The translations under genes and the position numbers were made by a program. A model generated the notes under the pieces. That model ran no database searches. It was not told the DNA's origin and saw only the letters and a program-made list of their open reading frames with translations. Positions 52,635 through 61,718 of a DNA stretch of 64,000 nucleotides are shown in pieces. This stretch comes from JAJRXR01 sp041987545 (GTDB lineage Bacteria > Planctomycetota > Phycisphaerae > Phycisphaerales > UBA1924). The stretch spans positions 1 through 64,000 of the forward strand of contig JBHIWH010000004.1 of assembly GCA_041987545.1 (NCBI GenBank). The letters run 5' to 3'. Each line of letters opens with the position of its first letter. Position 1 is the stretch's first letter.

Positions 52635-53178
52635 GGGGGGGACTCTTGAAGATGGTGCGTTGACGCCGCGCGGGGAGGGGGAGTGTCAGCGCGACGAGAT
52701 GCGAGGCTCCTTCAGCCGGGGCGCCCCGCGGGCGACGGCACGTCTCTGCCGCCCGGGGAACGCCCGGACACGAGTGTGGTCAGGAACTTGTCGGCGGCCA
52801 GCCCGAGCAAGCCCGGCCCGGCCGATCCGACCGGGCCGGGGGTACGCCAGGCCCGACCGGCGCCGCCCGCGCGGACCCCATCGCCCCCGCGGGGCGCTCT
52901 CGGATCGGGCTCGGGCGGCATCTGACGCACGGCGGACTCCGTCGCCGCCCCCGGCCGCGAGGGCGACGTCGGCACATGATTATGCAAGCAACGTGCCAGC
53001 CTCTGAGTTTCAATGGGTCAGCTCGATCATGATTGATGCGGCCCCTGCTGGCCACACTCGGCCTTGTCTGCCGCCCGGCTCGCCTCCATGCCGGGACGAC
53101 GGCCGCCAGTTGCAACCGGGCGGCCGCCCGCTCGGAATCAGCCCGTGCCACGGTTCACGGCCACTCAGGAGCCACGAC
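52635..53178. other. Intergenic region without convincing gene
   Basis: 544 bases between the terminator at 52592-52634 and the enoyl-CoA hydratase-like gene. Minus-strand ORFs (52712-52987 and others) are Pro/Arg/Gly-rich and look random. An 8-bp palindrome ATCATGAT is near 53027. The presence of a minus-strand terminator implies a transcript here, perhaps an RNA gene or small protein that I cannot identify. Confidence 0.4.
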
Positions 53179-53973
53179 ATGCCCACGACCCGGACCGACG
53201 AGGCGCCCACCGCCGGACCCGCCGTGTTGTCAAAGCGCGCCGGGCCCGATGGCGCCGTCGCACTCCTCGAGCTGAGGCGTGGGAAGGTGAACGCGCTGAC
53301 GCTGGACGTGGTCAAGGAACTCGACGAGCACCTTGATCGGGTAGGCGGCGACGAGGATTCCCGAGGCCTGGTCCTGACGGGCTCGGGCTCGTTCTTCTCG
53401 TTCGGGTTCGACGTGCCGGCGATGTACGACCTCGAGCGCGAGGCGTTCGGCGAGTTCCTCTACGCCTTCTGCGCCCTGTCCAGGCGGCTGTTCTCATTCC
53501 CCAAGCCCGTGATCGCCGCCCTCAACGGGCACGCGTCCGCGGGCGGGTGCATCCTGGCGTTGACCGCCGACGAGCGGATCGCCGCCGAGGGGCGGGGGCG
53601 GATCGGGCTCAACGAGCGTCTGATCGGCGCATCGCTGTTCAGCTCGTGCGTGGAGATGCTCGCCCAGGCCGTGGGAGACCGGACGGCCGAGCGCATGCTC
53701 TACTCGGGCGAGCTCTCCCCGGTGGCCGAGGCGCACCGGATGGGCCTTGTGGATCGTCTCGTGCCGGGGGGCGAGTTGGTCGAGCTGGCCGTGGCACGCG
53801 CCGCGACGCTCGCGGAGAACCCCGGCGCGTTCGCCGGGCTCAAGTGGTTGCTCCGCCGCGAGCGGGCCGAGCGCATGGCCGAGCGCGACCCCGAGTCGAT
53901 CGAGCGGTTCCTGGACGTGTGGTACGCCCCCGACGCCCGCCGGCTGCTCCGGGGCATCGAGATCCGCGGCTGA
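53179..53973 (+). CDS. Enoyl-CoA hydratase/isomerase-family (crotonase) protein
   Basis: 264 residues, start ATG 53179 with AGGAG at 53167-53171. Crotonase fold: LRRGKVNALTLDVVKELDEHL, the oxyanion segment LVLTGSGSFFSFGFDVPAMY, ALNGHASAGGCILALTADERIAAE, and the C-terminal helix LAENPGAFAGLKWLLRRER. The catalytic Glu pair of true enoyl-CoA hydratase is not obvious, so the exact reaction is open; SGGCILAL-type motifs also occur in isomerases. It is a lone gene before tRNA-Lys. Confidence 0.85.
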   Translation: MPTTRTDEAPTAGPAVLSKRAGPDGAVALLELRRGKVNALTLDVVKELDEHLDRVGGDEDSRGLVLTGSGSFFSFGFDVPAMYDLEREAFGEFLYAFCALSRRLFSFPKPVIAALNGHASAGGCILALTADERIAAEGRGRIGLNERLIGASLFSSCVEMLAQAVGDRTAERMLYSGELSPVAEAHRMGLVDRLVPGGELVELAVARAATLAENPGAFAGLKWLLRRERAERMAERDPESIERFLDVWYAPDARRLLRGIEIRG

Positions 53974-53983
53974 TGCGCACGAA

Positions 53984-54056
<73 letters not shown>

Positions 54057-54167
54057 GTGCGGCGCCTGGAACGGCGCTGCGACGGACGATTCTAGCTCGT
54101 CGCCGCTCGGATGGTCCACCGTCCACACCAGATTGCCCGCACGCCCACGCCCTCGTAGCCTCGCCGG

Positions 54168-55787
54168 GTGAACGCCGAGCGGACCACCTCCCCCACCACG
54201 ACGCCGCGGCCCGCGGGCCGATCGGGGGACGGCGCCTGGCTCGCGGGCGCCGCCGTCCTGGCGCTGGCCCTCGTGCTCGCCGCCCGGGTGTTCGGGCCCA
54301 GCGACCTGGGCCAGAACCTCGACCAGTCCAAGACGATGGCGCTGACCGCCGACATGGTCCTCGAGGGTCGCTGGCTGACGCCGATCGACTCGATGGGCGA
54401 GCCGACGCACAAGCCGCCCCTGGCCAACTGGGTGGCGGCGCCCCTGGTGATGGCCGGCGTCTGGAGCGAGTGGGCGTTCAAGCTGCCCTCGCTGCTGGGC
54501 GCGCTGGCGGCGTTCGCCGCGGTCGGCGCAATCGCGGCCAGGCTCCTGGGCGCCGCCCGCGACGAGCTGCGGCCCGACGCCCGGGCGATCGCCTCGGCCG
54601 CCCCCGCGGGGCTCGCGCTGGGCGCGAGCCTGCTGTGGGTCGCCTCGCCCTCGGCCGTCAAGCACGCGTACTTCTGCCGCCCGGACATGCTCTTCGCGGC
54701 GCTGCTCGCCTGGGGCTGGTACGCGGCGATCCGCGCCGGCGAGCCGGGCGCCGCCCGGGCCCGATGGGCGGCGCTCATGTGGACGATGGTCGGCCTGGCC
54801 CTGCTGACCAAGGGACCGATGGCCGCGCTCGTCCCGGCGTACGCGTTGCTGGCGCCGATCGTCGTCCGCCCGGTGCGGCATCTGCCCTGGCACGCCTGGC
54901 TCTGGGGGCCGGCGCTCGCCCTGGGCATTTTCTGCCTCTGGCTCGTGCCCGCGTGGGTCGCCGAGCCCGAGCACGTGGGCGGCTCGCTCGTCGGGTTCGA
55001 GTTCTTCTCCAGGCTGGAAGGCAGCGCGACCGGGGGCGGGCCCATCGCGCTGATCAAGACCGCGCCCCAGATCCCCGGCTGGTTCGTCGAGCGGTTCGTG
55101 CCCTGGGCGATCGCGGCCCTGGCGGCGTTGGTCGTCGTCCCGCCGACGAGATGGCGGACGCACCCCATGGCGCCCGCGATCGTCTGGATGCTCCTGGTGA
55201 TGCTCGTGACCGGGCTGATCCGGTATCGGGGCGCGTCGTACCTGCTGCCGGCGTACCCGGCGGGCGCGGTGCTCGCCACGTTCGTCCTGCTCCACCGGCG
55301 ATCGCCCGTGTCGCCCAGGGCCCTGGCGGTCGCGGGCGTGCTCGTGGCGGCCCTGGTCGTTGGGCGGGAGATGCTGCTCAGCCGCGCCGCCAAGACCCGG
55401 GCCGGGGATCGGGCCTGGGCGTTCGCCGCCGAGGCCCGCGAGCTGGTCGGCGCCGATGCCGTCGTGTTCGTCCGCACGGGCGACGACCCGATCCCCACCA
55501 TGATGCGGCGGGTCCGGTCCGGACCTCCGACCGCCCAGAACCTGTCGGGCGCCGTTTGGGTGGTCCTGCCGATCGACCCCCTGGCCGAGGACCAGGAGGG
55601 GCCGCAGCCCGTCCTCCGGTCGGACCGGATCCAGCAGACCCGGGCCGGGACGGGCGAGGGCCGCTCGGGCCCTTACGCCCTGGGCCTGTTCCGGCGTTCG
55701 GACTGGCCCGCGGGCTGGGATCCGCCGCCCGAGCCGGTCAACGACTGGGGGGCCGGGACGCCCGAGCCCATCCCCGCGTCCGATTGA
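54168..55787 (+). CDS. GT39-like membrane glycosyltransferase (ArnT/PMT type)
   Basis: 539 residues, start GTG 54168. Integral membrane protein with ~10-12 helices. The first extracytoplasmic loop carries the ArnT/PMT motif, FGPSDLGQNLDQSKTMALTADMVLEGRWLTPIDSMGEPTHKPPLANWV. The Asp/Glu there is catalytic in the family. The enzymes move a sugar from a polyprenyl-phosphate to lipid A or a protein. It precedes rpmF by ~100 bases but is probably a separate unit. Confidence 0.85.
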   Translation: MNAERTTSPTTTPRPAGRSGDGAWLAGAAVLALALVLAARVFGPSDLGQNLDQSKTMALTADMVLEGRWLTPIDSMGEPTHKPPLANWVAAPLVMAGVWSEWAFKLPSLLGALAAFAAVGAIAARLLGAARDELRPDARAIASAAPAGLALGASLLWVASPSAVKHAYFCRPDMLFAALLAWGWYAAIRAGEPGAARARWAALMWTMVGLALLTKGPMAALVPAYALLAPIVVRPVRHLPWHAWLWGPALALGIFCLWLVPAWVAEPEHVGGSLVGFEFFSRLEGSATGGGPIALIKTAPQIPGWFVERFVPWAIAALAALVVVPPTRWRTHPMAPAIVWMLLVMLVTGLIRYRGASYLLPAYPAGAVLATFVLLHRRSPVSPRALAVAGVLVAALVVGREMLLSRAAKTRAGDRAWAFAAEARELVGADAVVFVRTGDDPIPTMMRRVRSGPPTAQNLSGAVWVVLPIDPLAEDQEGPQPVLRSDRIQQTRAGTGEGRSGPYALGLFRRSDWPAGWDPPPEPVNDWGAGTPEPIPASD

Positions 55788-55890
55788 CGTTCGCGGGGGC
55801 GCGGACCTACCGTAGCTGTCCACGAGCGAGCCCCAGCAGGGGGCGCCACGAGACTCCGCCCGGGTGGGCGGCGAGACGGAGAATCGACCC

Positions 55891-56091
55891 ATGCTCCCCG
55901 CGCAACGCCAGAGCCACGGCCGCAGCCGCCGCCGCCGCGCCCACGACTCGCTCAAGCCGTTCAAGCCCACGATCTGCCCGCTCTCGGGCATGCCCAAGCA
56001 GCACCACCGGACCTGCAAGGAGTCCGGGTACGTGCGCCCGGGGCTGCGGATCTCCGTGCCGAAGCTGGGCATCGGCGTCTCCAACGACTGA
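55891..56091 (+). CDS. rpmF: Ribosomal protein bL32 with half-lost zinc ribbon
   Basis: 66 residues from ATG 55891 (GGAG at 55878-55881); an upstream in-frame start at 55864 is less likely. The N-terminal QRQSHGRSRRRRAHDSLKP matches L32. The C-terminal ribbon has C29 in CPLSG and C42 in CKESG, with Ser at 32 and 45 where canonical L32 has Cys, so two of four zinc ligands are replaced. rpmF next to plsX is a classic arrangement, which supports the identity. Confidence 0.85.
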   Translation: MLPAQRQSHGRSRRRRAHDSLKPFKPTICPLSGMPKQHHRTCKESGYVRPGLRISVPKLGIGVSND

Positions 56092-56116
56092 ATAGGGAAG
56101 AGAGGACCCGCCGCCG

Positions 56117-57151
56117 ATGCGCCTGGCCATCGATGTCATGGGCGGCGACAACGCCCCCGACGCGGTGCTCCGGGGCTGCATCGACGCGCTCGAACTCCTC
56201 GCCGACGACGACCGCCTCGTCCTCGTCGGGCCCGAATCGATCATCCGCGAGTACATCGACGAGTGCGCCAAGGGCGATCCGCGGCTGGAGATCCACCACG
56301 CGCCCGACGTGATCGCGATGCACGACTCGGCCGCCGCCTCCGTCCGGGCCAAGACCGAGTCCTCGATCGTCCGCATGGCCCGCCTGGGCGCGGGCAAGGA
56401 CGGCGAGCCCTGCGACGCGGTGATCTCCGCCGGCAACACCGGCGCGTGCGTCTCGGCCGCCATCATGCACATGAAGCGCATGCCGGGCGTCCACCGCCCG
56501 GGCATCGGCGTCACCATCCCCGCCTTCCACGGGCCGGTGATCCTGTGCGACGCCGGCGCCAACCCCGAGCCCCGGGCGACGCACCTCTGGCAGTACGGCG
56601 TCATGGCCGACGTGGTCGCCAAGCACACGCTGGGCATGGCCTCTCCGCGGGTCGCGCTGATGAACATCGGCGCCGAGGAGTCCAAGGGCTCGGACCTGGT
56701 CAAGCAGACCGCCGAGTTGTTGAAGGCAACCCCCGACCTGAACTACACGGGGTACGTCGAGGGGCGCGACTTCTTCGCGGGCGCCGCCGACGTGATCATC
56801 ACGGACGGGTTCGTGGGCAACACGGTCCTGAAGATGGCCGAGGGCCTGGCCAAGAGCCTCTTCGAGGCGATCGCGACCGAGATCTTCGAGCACGACCCGA
56901 ACCTGGCGATGCAGTTCGAGCCGATCGTCAAGCAGATCTACGCCAAGAACGACTACCACGAGTACGGGGGGGCGCCCTTGCTCGGCGTCAACGGCGTCAT
57001 GATGATCGCCCACGGATCGTCCAAGGCCAAGACCATCCGCGCCGCCATCCGCAACACCCGCGACCACGTCAACGCGGGCGTCAACGCGGCCATCGAGGCC
57101 CGCCTCTCGCAGGTCGCCGACCTCGAGCAGCGCGCCAGGGAGCACGCATGA
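56117..57151 (+). CDS. plsX: Phosphate acyltransferase PlsX
   Basis: 344 residues. Makes acyl-phosphate from acyl-ACP for phospholipid synthesis. The opening MRLAIDVMGGDNAPDAVLRG is diagnostic. Other marks are AISAGNTGA-like VISAGNTGACVSAAI, LCDAGANPE, MNIGAEESKGSDLVKQTAELL, FVGNTVLKMAEGLAKSL and GGAPLLGVNGVMMIAHGSS. Length is normal. It overlaps fabH by 4 bases (ATGA). Confidence 0.97.
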   Translation: MRLAIDVMGGDNAPDAVLRGCIDALELLADDDRLVLVGPESIIREYIDECAKGDPRLEIHHAPDVIAMHDSAAASVRAKTESSIVRMARLGAGKDGEPCDAVISAGNTGACVSAAIMHMKRMPGVHRPGIGVTIPAFHGPVILCDAGANPEPRATHLWQYGVMADVVAKHTLGMASPRVALMNIGAEESKGSDLVKQTAELLKATPDLNYTGYVEGRDFFAGAADVIITDGFVGNTVLKMAEGLAKSLFEAIATEIFEHDPNLAMQFEPIVKQIYAKNDYHEYGGAPLLGVNGVMMIAHGSSKAKTIRAAIRNTRDHVNAGVNAAIEARLSQVADLEQRAREHA

Positions 57152-58161
57152 CCACGCTCCCCACCAACATCGGCGTCCGCATCGCCGGCGTCGGCGCCGC
57201 CGTCCCCGACAAGGTCCTCTCCAACGCCGACCTCGAGACGATGATGGACACGTCGGACGAGTGGATCGTCCAGCGGACCGGCATCCGCGAGCGGCGCGTC
57301 CACGAGCCCGAGAAGGGCGAGACGGCAAGCTACCACGGCGCCCGCGCCCTCGACGCCGCCCTCAAGGACGCCGGCCGGTCCGTCGATGACCTCGACCTGC
57401 TCGTCGTCGCCACCATGACGCCAGAGATGCCGACGCCCTCCGTGTCCTCGCTCATGGCCGACCACCTCGGCGCCGGGCCCATCGGCGCCTTCGACATCTG
57501 CGCCGGCTGCTGCGGCTTCGTCTTCGCCATGAACGTCGCCCACGACCTCATCAAGACCGGCCGCTACAGGAACGTCGGCGTCATCGGCACCGACTGCCTC
57601 ACCAAGTTCGCCGACTACTCGACCTACGGCCGCTCCACCGCCATCCTCTTCGGCGACGCCGCCGCCGGCGTTGTCCTCCAGGCCTCCGACAACCCCGCCC
57701 AGGGCCTCATCGCCCAGGCGATGCACTCGGACGGCGGGCGGGCCAAGCACCTGTTCATCCCCTGCGCCCAGACCGACTTCTTCGAGCAGGCCGACTACGA
57801 CGAGCGGAAGCTGGGCGTCGTGCAGATGAACGGGCCGGCGGTCTTCAAGTTCGCCGTCTCCACCTTCCCGAACCTCATCGACGAGACGCTCAAGAAGGCG
57901 GGCCTCGAGGCCGCCGACGTGGACCACTTCGTCTGCCACCAGTCCAACGCCCGGATCTTGTCCGCGGCCCGCGAGCGCTTCGGCCTGCCCGAGGACAAGC
58001 TGCTGGTCAACATCGACCGGTACGGCAACACGGTCGCGGCCTCCGTCCCGCTCGTCCTGGACGAGTTGAAGAAAGCAGGCCGCGTCGGCGAGGGCCAGAA
58101 GGTCATGTTCCTGGCCTTCGGCGCCGGGCTGACGTGGGGCTCGAGCCTCTGGCAGCTCTGA
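57148..58161 (+). CDS. fabH: 3-oxoacyl-ACP synthase III (FabH)
   Basis: 337 residues. Starts fatty-acid synthesis by joining acetyl-CoA to malonyl-ACP. Triad: C121 in FDICAGCCGFVFAM (a second Cys, C122, stands where most have Ala), His in CHQSNARI, Asn in NIDRYGNTVAAS. N-terminal TSDEWIVQRTGIRERR is standard. It begins in the plsX stop codon, so translation is coupled. A 156-base spacer and an unrelated secreted gene separate it from fabD. Confidence 0.96.
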   Translation: MTTLPTNIGVRIAGVGAAVPDKVLSNADLETMMDTSDEWIVQRTGIRERRVHEPEKGETASYHGARALDAALKDAGRSVDDLDLLVVATMTPEMPTPSVSSLMADHLGAGPIGAFDICAGCCGFVFAMNVAHDLIKTGRYRNVGVIGTDCLTKFADYSTYGRSTAILFGDAAAGVVLQASDNPAQGLIAQAMHSDGGRAKHLFIPCAQTDFFEQADYDERKLGVVQMNGPAVFKFAVSTFPNLIDETLKKAGLEAADVDHFVCHQSNARILSAARERFGLPEDKLLVNIDRYGNTVAASVPLVLDELKKAGRVGEGQKVMFLAFGAGLTWGSSLWQL

Positions 58162-58317
58162 TTCAGCAAACGACAGCCCGGGCTCGACTTGCGGACGACG
58201 GCCTCTCACGTCGGGGCGAGTTGCTATGCGCGCGCCCCGGCCGGCGGTAGCCTGACTGGGTCCCGGGACGCCTCCGGCGCCGGGCGCTCCGTCCGCCACC
58301 GCGCAGGAGGACTCATC

Positions 58318-59970
58318 ATGACATTGCGCTCACTCGGCACGCTCGTTGCCCTGGTACTCGGGTCGATCATCGCGACGCCGCCGGCCCCGGCCCAGACCAC
58401 CGCCTTCACATACCAGGGCTCGCTCGACGAGTCCGGCGTCCCGGCGGACGGCGTGTACAACGTCTCGTTCTCCCTATGGAATCTCGCCGTCGGGGGCGCC
58501 CAGATCGGGTCCTCCCAGGGTTTCCCCAACCTCCCGATCACCGACGGTCTCTTCACCGTCCAGCTCGACTTCGGGACATCCGCCTTCACCGCGTCCAACC
58601 GCTGGCTCCAGGTCGTCGTCAACGGGCAGACGCTCTCGCCCCGCACGCTCATCACGCCCACGCCGTACTCGCTCAAGACCCGCGGCATCGCGGTCGATTC
58701 CCTCGAACGCATCGGCATCGGCACCAGCTCTCCCGAGGTCCACCTCCACGTCGAGGGCGTCGAAACGATCCAGCAACGCCTGACCAGCTCCAACATCAAC
58801 GGCACGTGGCTCGACCTGCAGAACACCTCCTTCGCCGGCAGCACGTGGTCGCTCATCTCCTCGGGCCTCTCCAACGGCGAGGGCCCCGGGCGCCTGCTCA
58901 TCTACTCACAGAGCACGGGGACCACCGCCGCCGTATTCCGCACCAACGGCAACATTGGTTTCGGCACGCCGTCGCCCAAGCAGAAGATCCACAACGTCGG
59001 CGACTACTACGGCCGCGGGCACTTCTGGCTCCACGCCTTCGAGGGCGACGGCCAGGACGGGACCGCGTACCTCCAGGCGCGCGACGACTCTGATTCTTCG
59101 AGCATCGGCCTCACGCTCCGCACCCAGTTCGCCGGGCAGGTCCGCGACGCCATCGTCCTGTCCCCCGTCGGCTCGGCCCGCGTGTCCAACTCCCTCGACA
59201 TCAACGGCGATGAGCAGTCGCTCTCACCCTCCCGCCTGTACGTCGAGCACGCCAATTCGATCTTCCCCTCGCCCGTCGTCCGGCTGAACCGCACGGCCGA
59301 GGACGGCTCGCTCATCGAGTTCGTCGCGCTCGGCAGCACCCGGGGCGGCATCACCGTCTCGGGCAGCACCGTCTCGTACAACGCGTTCACCGGCTCGCAC
59401 TACGCGATCCCCGATCCCGCCGCCCCCACCCACATCGAGCGAGGCGCCCTCGTCCGGATGACCGGGAACAACCTGACGCTCGTGGACGAGCCCGACGCCG
59501 AGGTCGTGTACGCCATCGCGCCTACCACGACGCCCAACGACCCCGCGTGTCTGGGCGCCTACCTCGCGCCACAATCACTGCCCGATGGCGCCGACCTCGC
59601 CCCCCACCTCGTCATGGCCGCCGGCAACGGGGACATGTGGGTGACCGACTCGGGCGCCGGCGACATCGAGCCGGGCGACGCGCTGATCTCCTCGGATGTC
59701 CCCGGGTGCGCGATGAAGGACGACCCGGACAGATTCGCCGTCGGCCACATCGTGGCCCGGGCCGCCCAGCGCGTGGAGTGGGACTCGGTCCCGCCCGGCG
59801 CCGACGGCGTCCGCCGCGCCAGGGTCTCCGTCCTCTTCGGCGCGTTCACCAGGCAGGCCGCCGCGCCAGACGACCGGGCCCGCCTCGCCGCGCTCGAGCG
59901 CGAGAACCAGGACCTCCGCGACCGCCTCGAAGCCCTCGAGGCGCTCGTCCGCGCCGCCGCCGAGGACTGA
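58318..59970 (+). CDS. Secreted tail-fibre-like protein inserted in the fatty-acid cluster
   Basis: 550 residues, ATG 58318 with AGGAGG at 58305-58310. Signal peptide about 1-25 (LVALVLGSIIATPPAPAQ). The opening AFTYQGSLDESGVPADGVYN is typical of planctomycete tail-fibre-like exported proteins. Repeats of the kind RIGIGTSSPEVHLHV and NIGFGTPSPKQKIHN resemble phage tail-fibre shaft units. The last ~35 residues form a coiled coil (LAALERENQDLRDRLEALEALV), probably for trimerisation. A surface fibre or adhesin is likely; no link to lipid synthesis. Confidence 0.75.
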   Translation: MTLRSLGTLVALVLGSIIATPPAPAQTTAFTYQGSLDESGVPADGVYNVSFSLWNLAVGGAQIGSSQGFPNLPITDGLFTVQLDFGTSAFTASNRWLQVVVNGQTLSPRTLITPTPYSLKTRGIAVDSLERIGIGTSSPEVHLHVEGVETIQQRLTSSNINGTWLDLQNTSFAGSTWSLISSGLSNGEGPGRLLIYSQSTGTTAAVFRTNGNIGFGTPSPKQKIHNVGDYYGRGHFWLHAFEGDGQDGTAYLQARDDSDSSSIGLTLRTQFAGQVRDAIVLSPVGSARVSNSLDINGDEQSLSPSRLYVEHANSIFPSPVVRLNRTAEDGSLIEFVALGSTRGGITVSGSTVSYNAFTGSHYAIPDPAAPTHIERGALVRMTGNNLTLVDEPDAEVVYAIAPTTTPNDPACLGAYLAPQSLPDGADLAPHLVMAAGNGDMWVTDSGAGDIEPGDALISSDVPGCAMKDDPDRFAVGHIVARAAQRVEWDSVPPGADGVRRARVSVLFGAFTRQAAAPDDRARLAALERENQDLRDRLEALEALVRAAAED

Positions 59971-60004
59971 GCGACCGCCCTCGGCCATCCGCTACGATCC
60001 ACGG

Positions 60005-60946
60005 ATGGCAGACCAACTCGTCATCCTGTGCCCGGGCCAGGGCGCCCAGGCCGTCGGCATGGGCAGGGCCTGGGCGGACGCCTCGACCGAGGCCCGGCGC
60101 GTCTTCGACGAGGCCGACGCGATCCTCGGCGATTCCCTGGGCAAGCCCCTCTCCGGGCTCTGCTTCGAGGGGCCCGAGCAGACGCTCGCCCGGACCGACG
60201 TCTCACAGCCGGCGATCTTCGTCGCCTCCGTCGCCAGCTTCCGGGGCTGGATCCAGACGACCGGGCTCGGGCCCGACAACCCCTCGATCGAGGCCGCCGC
60301 CGGCCTCTCGCTGGGCGAGTACACCGCCCTGCACATCGCCGGCGCGTTCGACTTCGAGCACGCGCTGAAGCTCGTCGCCCTTCGCGGCCGGGCGATGCAG
60401 GACGCGGCCGAGGCGACGCCCTCGGGCATGGTCGCCCTGATCGGCGCCGACGAGGAGAAGGCCAACGACGTGTGCGCCAAGGCCAGGGGCGCGGGCGAGG
60501 TGCTCGTGCCCGCCAACTTCAACGCCCCGGGACAGGTCGTGATCTCGGGCTCGGCCACCGCCTGCGACCGGGCCGAGGGCGTCGCCCAACAGATGGGCCT
60601 GCGCTGCTCGAGGCTGCAGGTCGCCGGCGCGTTCCACTCGCCCCTGATGCAGCCGGCGGCCGACCGCCTCGGCGAGGCGCTGGCCGACACGCCGATCCGC
60701 ATGCCGATGGGCCCGGTGATGTCCAACGTCACCGCCGAGCCGCACTCGAGCCCCGACGAGATCCGCCGGGGCCTGTACGACCAGCTCACGTGCCCGGTCC
60801 GCTGGGCCGAGTGCTGCGAGTTCCTGGTCAGCGACCTGCCCCGGGCCGAGTTCCACGAGCTGGCGCCCGGCAAGACCCTCGCCGGCATGATGCGCCGCAT
60901 CAGCCGCGAGACCAAGGTCGTCTCGCACGACTCACCCGAGCCCTAG
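60005..60946 (+). CDS. fabD: Malonyl-CoA:ACP transacylase
   Basis: 313 residues. Loads malonate onto ACP. LCPGQGAQAVGMG is the opening block (8-20). Nucleophile S102 is in AGLSLGEYTALH, where Leu replaces the His of the usual GHSLGEY. The catalytic His is in VAGAFHSPLMQPA. Length is normal. It follows the tail-fibre-like gene by 34 bases and fabG comes 20 bases later. Confidence 0.95.
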   Translation: MADQLVILCPGQGAQAVGMGRAWADASTEARRVFDEADAILGDSLGKPLSGLCFEGPEQTLARTDVSQPAIFVASVASFRGWIQTTGLGPDNPSIEAAAGLSLGEYTALHIAGAFDFEHALKLVALRGRAMQDAAEATPSGMVALIGADEEKANDVCAKARGAGEVLVPANFNAPGQVVISGSATACDRAEGVAQQMGLRCSRLQVAGAFHSPLMQPAADRLGEALADTPIRMPMGPVMSNVTAEPHSSPDEIRRGLYDQLTCPVRWAECCEFLVSDLPRAEFHELAPGKTLAGMMRRISRETKVVSHDSPEP

Positions 60947-60966
60947 CCCCACTGGGAGCCTCCTCG

Positions 60967-61707
60967 ATGTCCGACCAACGCATCGCCTTCGTCACCGGCG
61001 CCTCCCGAGGCATCGGGCGCGCCATCTCGACCACGCTCGCCTCGCAAGGTCGCCACGTCGTCCTCTGCTCGCGCTCCGAGGCGCCCCTGAACGACCTCAA
61101 GAGCGAGATCGAGTCCAACGGCGGCGCCGCGAGCGTCTGCGCCTGCGACATCTCCGACCCCGCCGCCTTCGCCAAGGCGATCGAGGACACCGCGTCCGAG
61201 CACGGGCGGCTGGACATCCTGGTCAACAACGCCGGCATCACCCGCGACAACCTGCTCCTCCGCATGAGCGACGAGGAGTGGGACGACGTGATCAACACGA
61301 ACCTGAAGTCCGTCTTCGTCGCATGCCGCGCCGCGGCCCGCCCCATGATGAAGGGCCGATTCGGACGGATCGTCAACATCGCCAGCACGTCGGGCCTCGT
61401 GGGCAACGCGGGGCAGGCCAACTACGCCGCGGCCAAGAGCGCCCTGACCGGCTTCACCAAGTCCGTCGCCCGCGAGCTGGGCACGAAGGGCGTGACCGCC
61501 AACGTCGTCGCCCCGGGTTTCATCGCGACCGACATGACCAAGGACCTGCCCGAGAACGTGGTCGAGTCGGTCAAGTCCATGGTCGCGGTCAAGCGGCTGG
61601 GCGAGCCGGCGGACATCGCCGCCGCCGTCGCGTACGTCACGTCCGACGCCGCCGGGTTCCTCACGGGCCAGACCATCACCGTCGACGGCGGCATGACGAT
61701 GTGCTGA
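60967..61707 (+). CDS. fabG: 3-oxoacyl-ACP reductase
   Basis: 246 residues. Short-chain dehydrogenase that reduces beta-ketoacyl-ACP with NADPH. TGASRGIGRAI at 10-20, NNAGITRDNLLLRM, then Ser in IASTSGLVGNAGQANYAAAK, with YxxxK, and the end GQTITVDGGMTM. All match FabG. Start ATG 60967. Follows fabD closely. Confidence 0.97.
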   Translation: MSDQRIAFVTGASRGIGRAISTTLASQGRHVVLCSRSEAPLNDLKSEIESNGGAASVCACDISDPAAFAKAIEDTASEHGRLDILVNNAGITRDNLLLRMSDEEWDDVINTNLKSVFVACRAAARPMMKGRFGRIVNIASTSGLVGNAGQANYAAAKSALTGFTKSVARELGTKGVTANVVAPGFIATDMTKDLPENVVESVKSMVAVKRLGEPADIAAAVAYVTSDAAGFLTGQTITVDGGMTMC

Positions 61708-61718
61708 GCCGGGCGAGC

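Noticed and set aside
52712..52987. Minus-strand ORF of 91 codons before the orphan terminator
   Set aside because: Random Pro/Gly/Arg composition, no ribosome site and no domain. Kept only as part of the unexplained region.
52970..52990. A second sigma-54 site (GGCACATGATTATGC)
   Set aside because: The GG and GC pairs are 11 bases apart, one too many for the consensus.
52635..53178. RNase P RNA, tmRNA or SRP RNA candidate on the minus strand
   Set aside because: None of the conserved core motifs (such as GAGGAAAGTCC of RNase P or a tRNA-like end of tmRNA) could be found on either strand.
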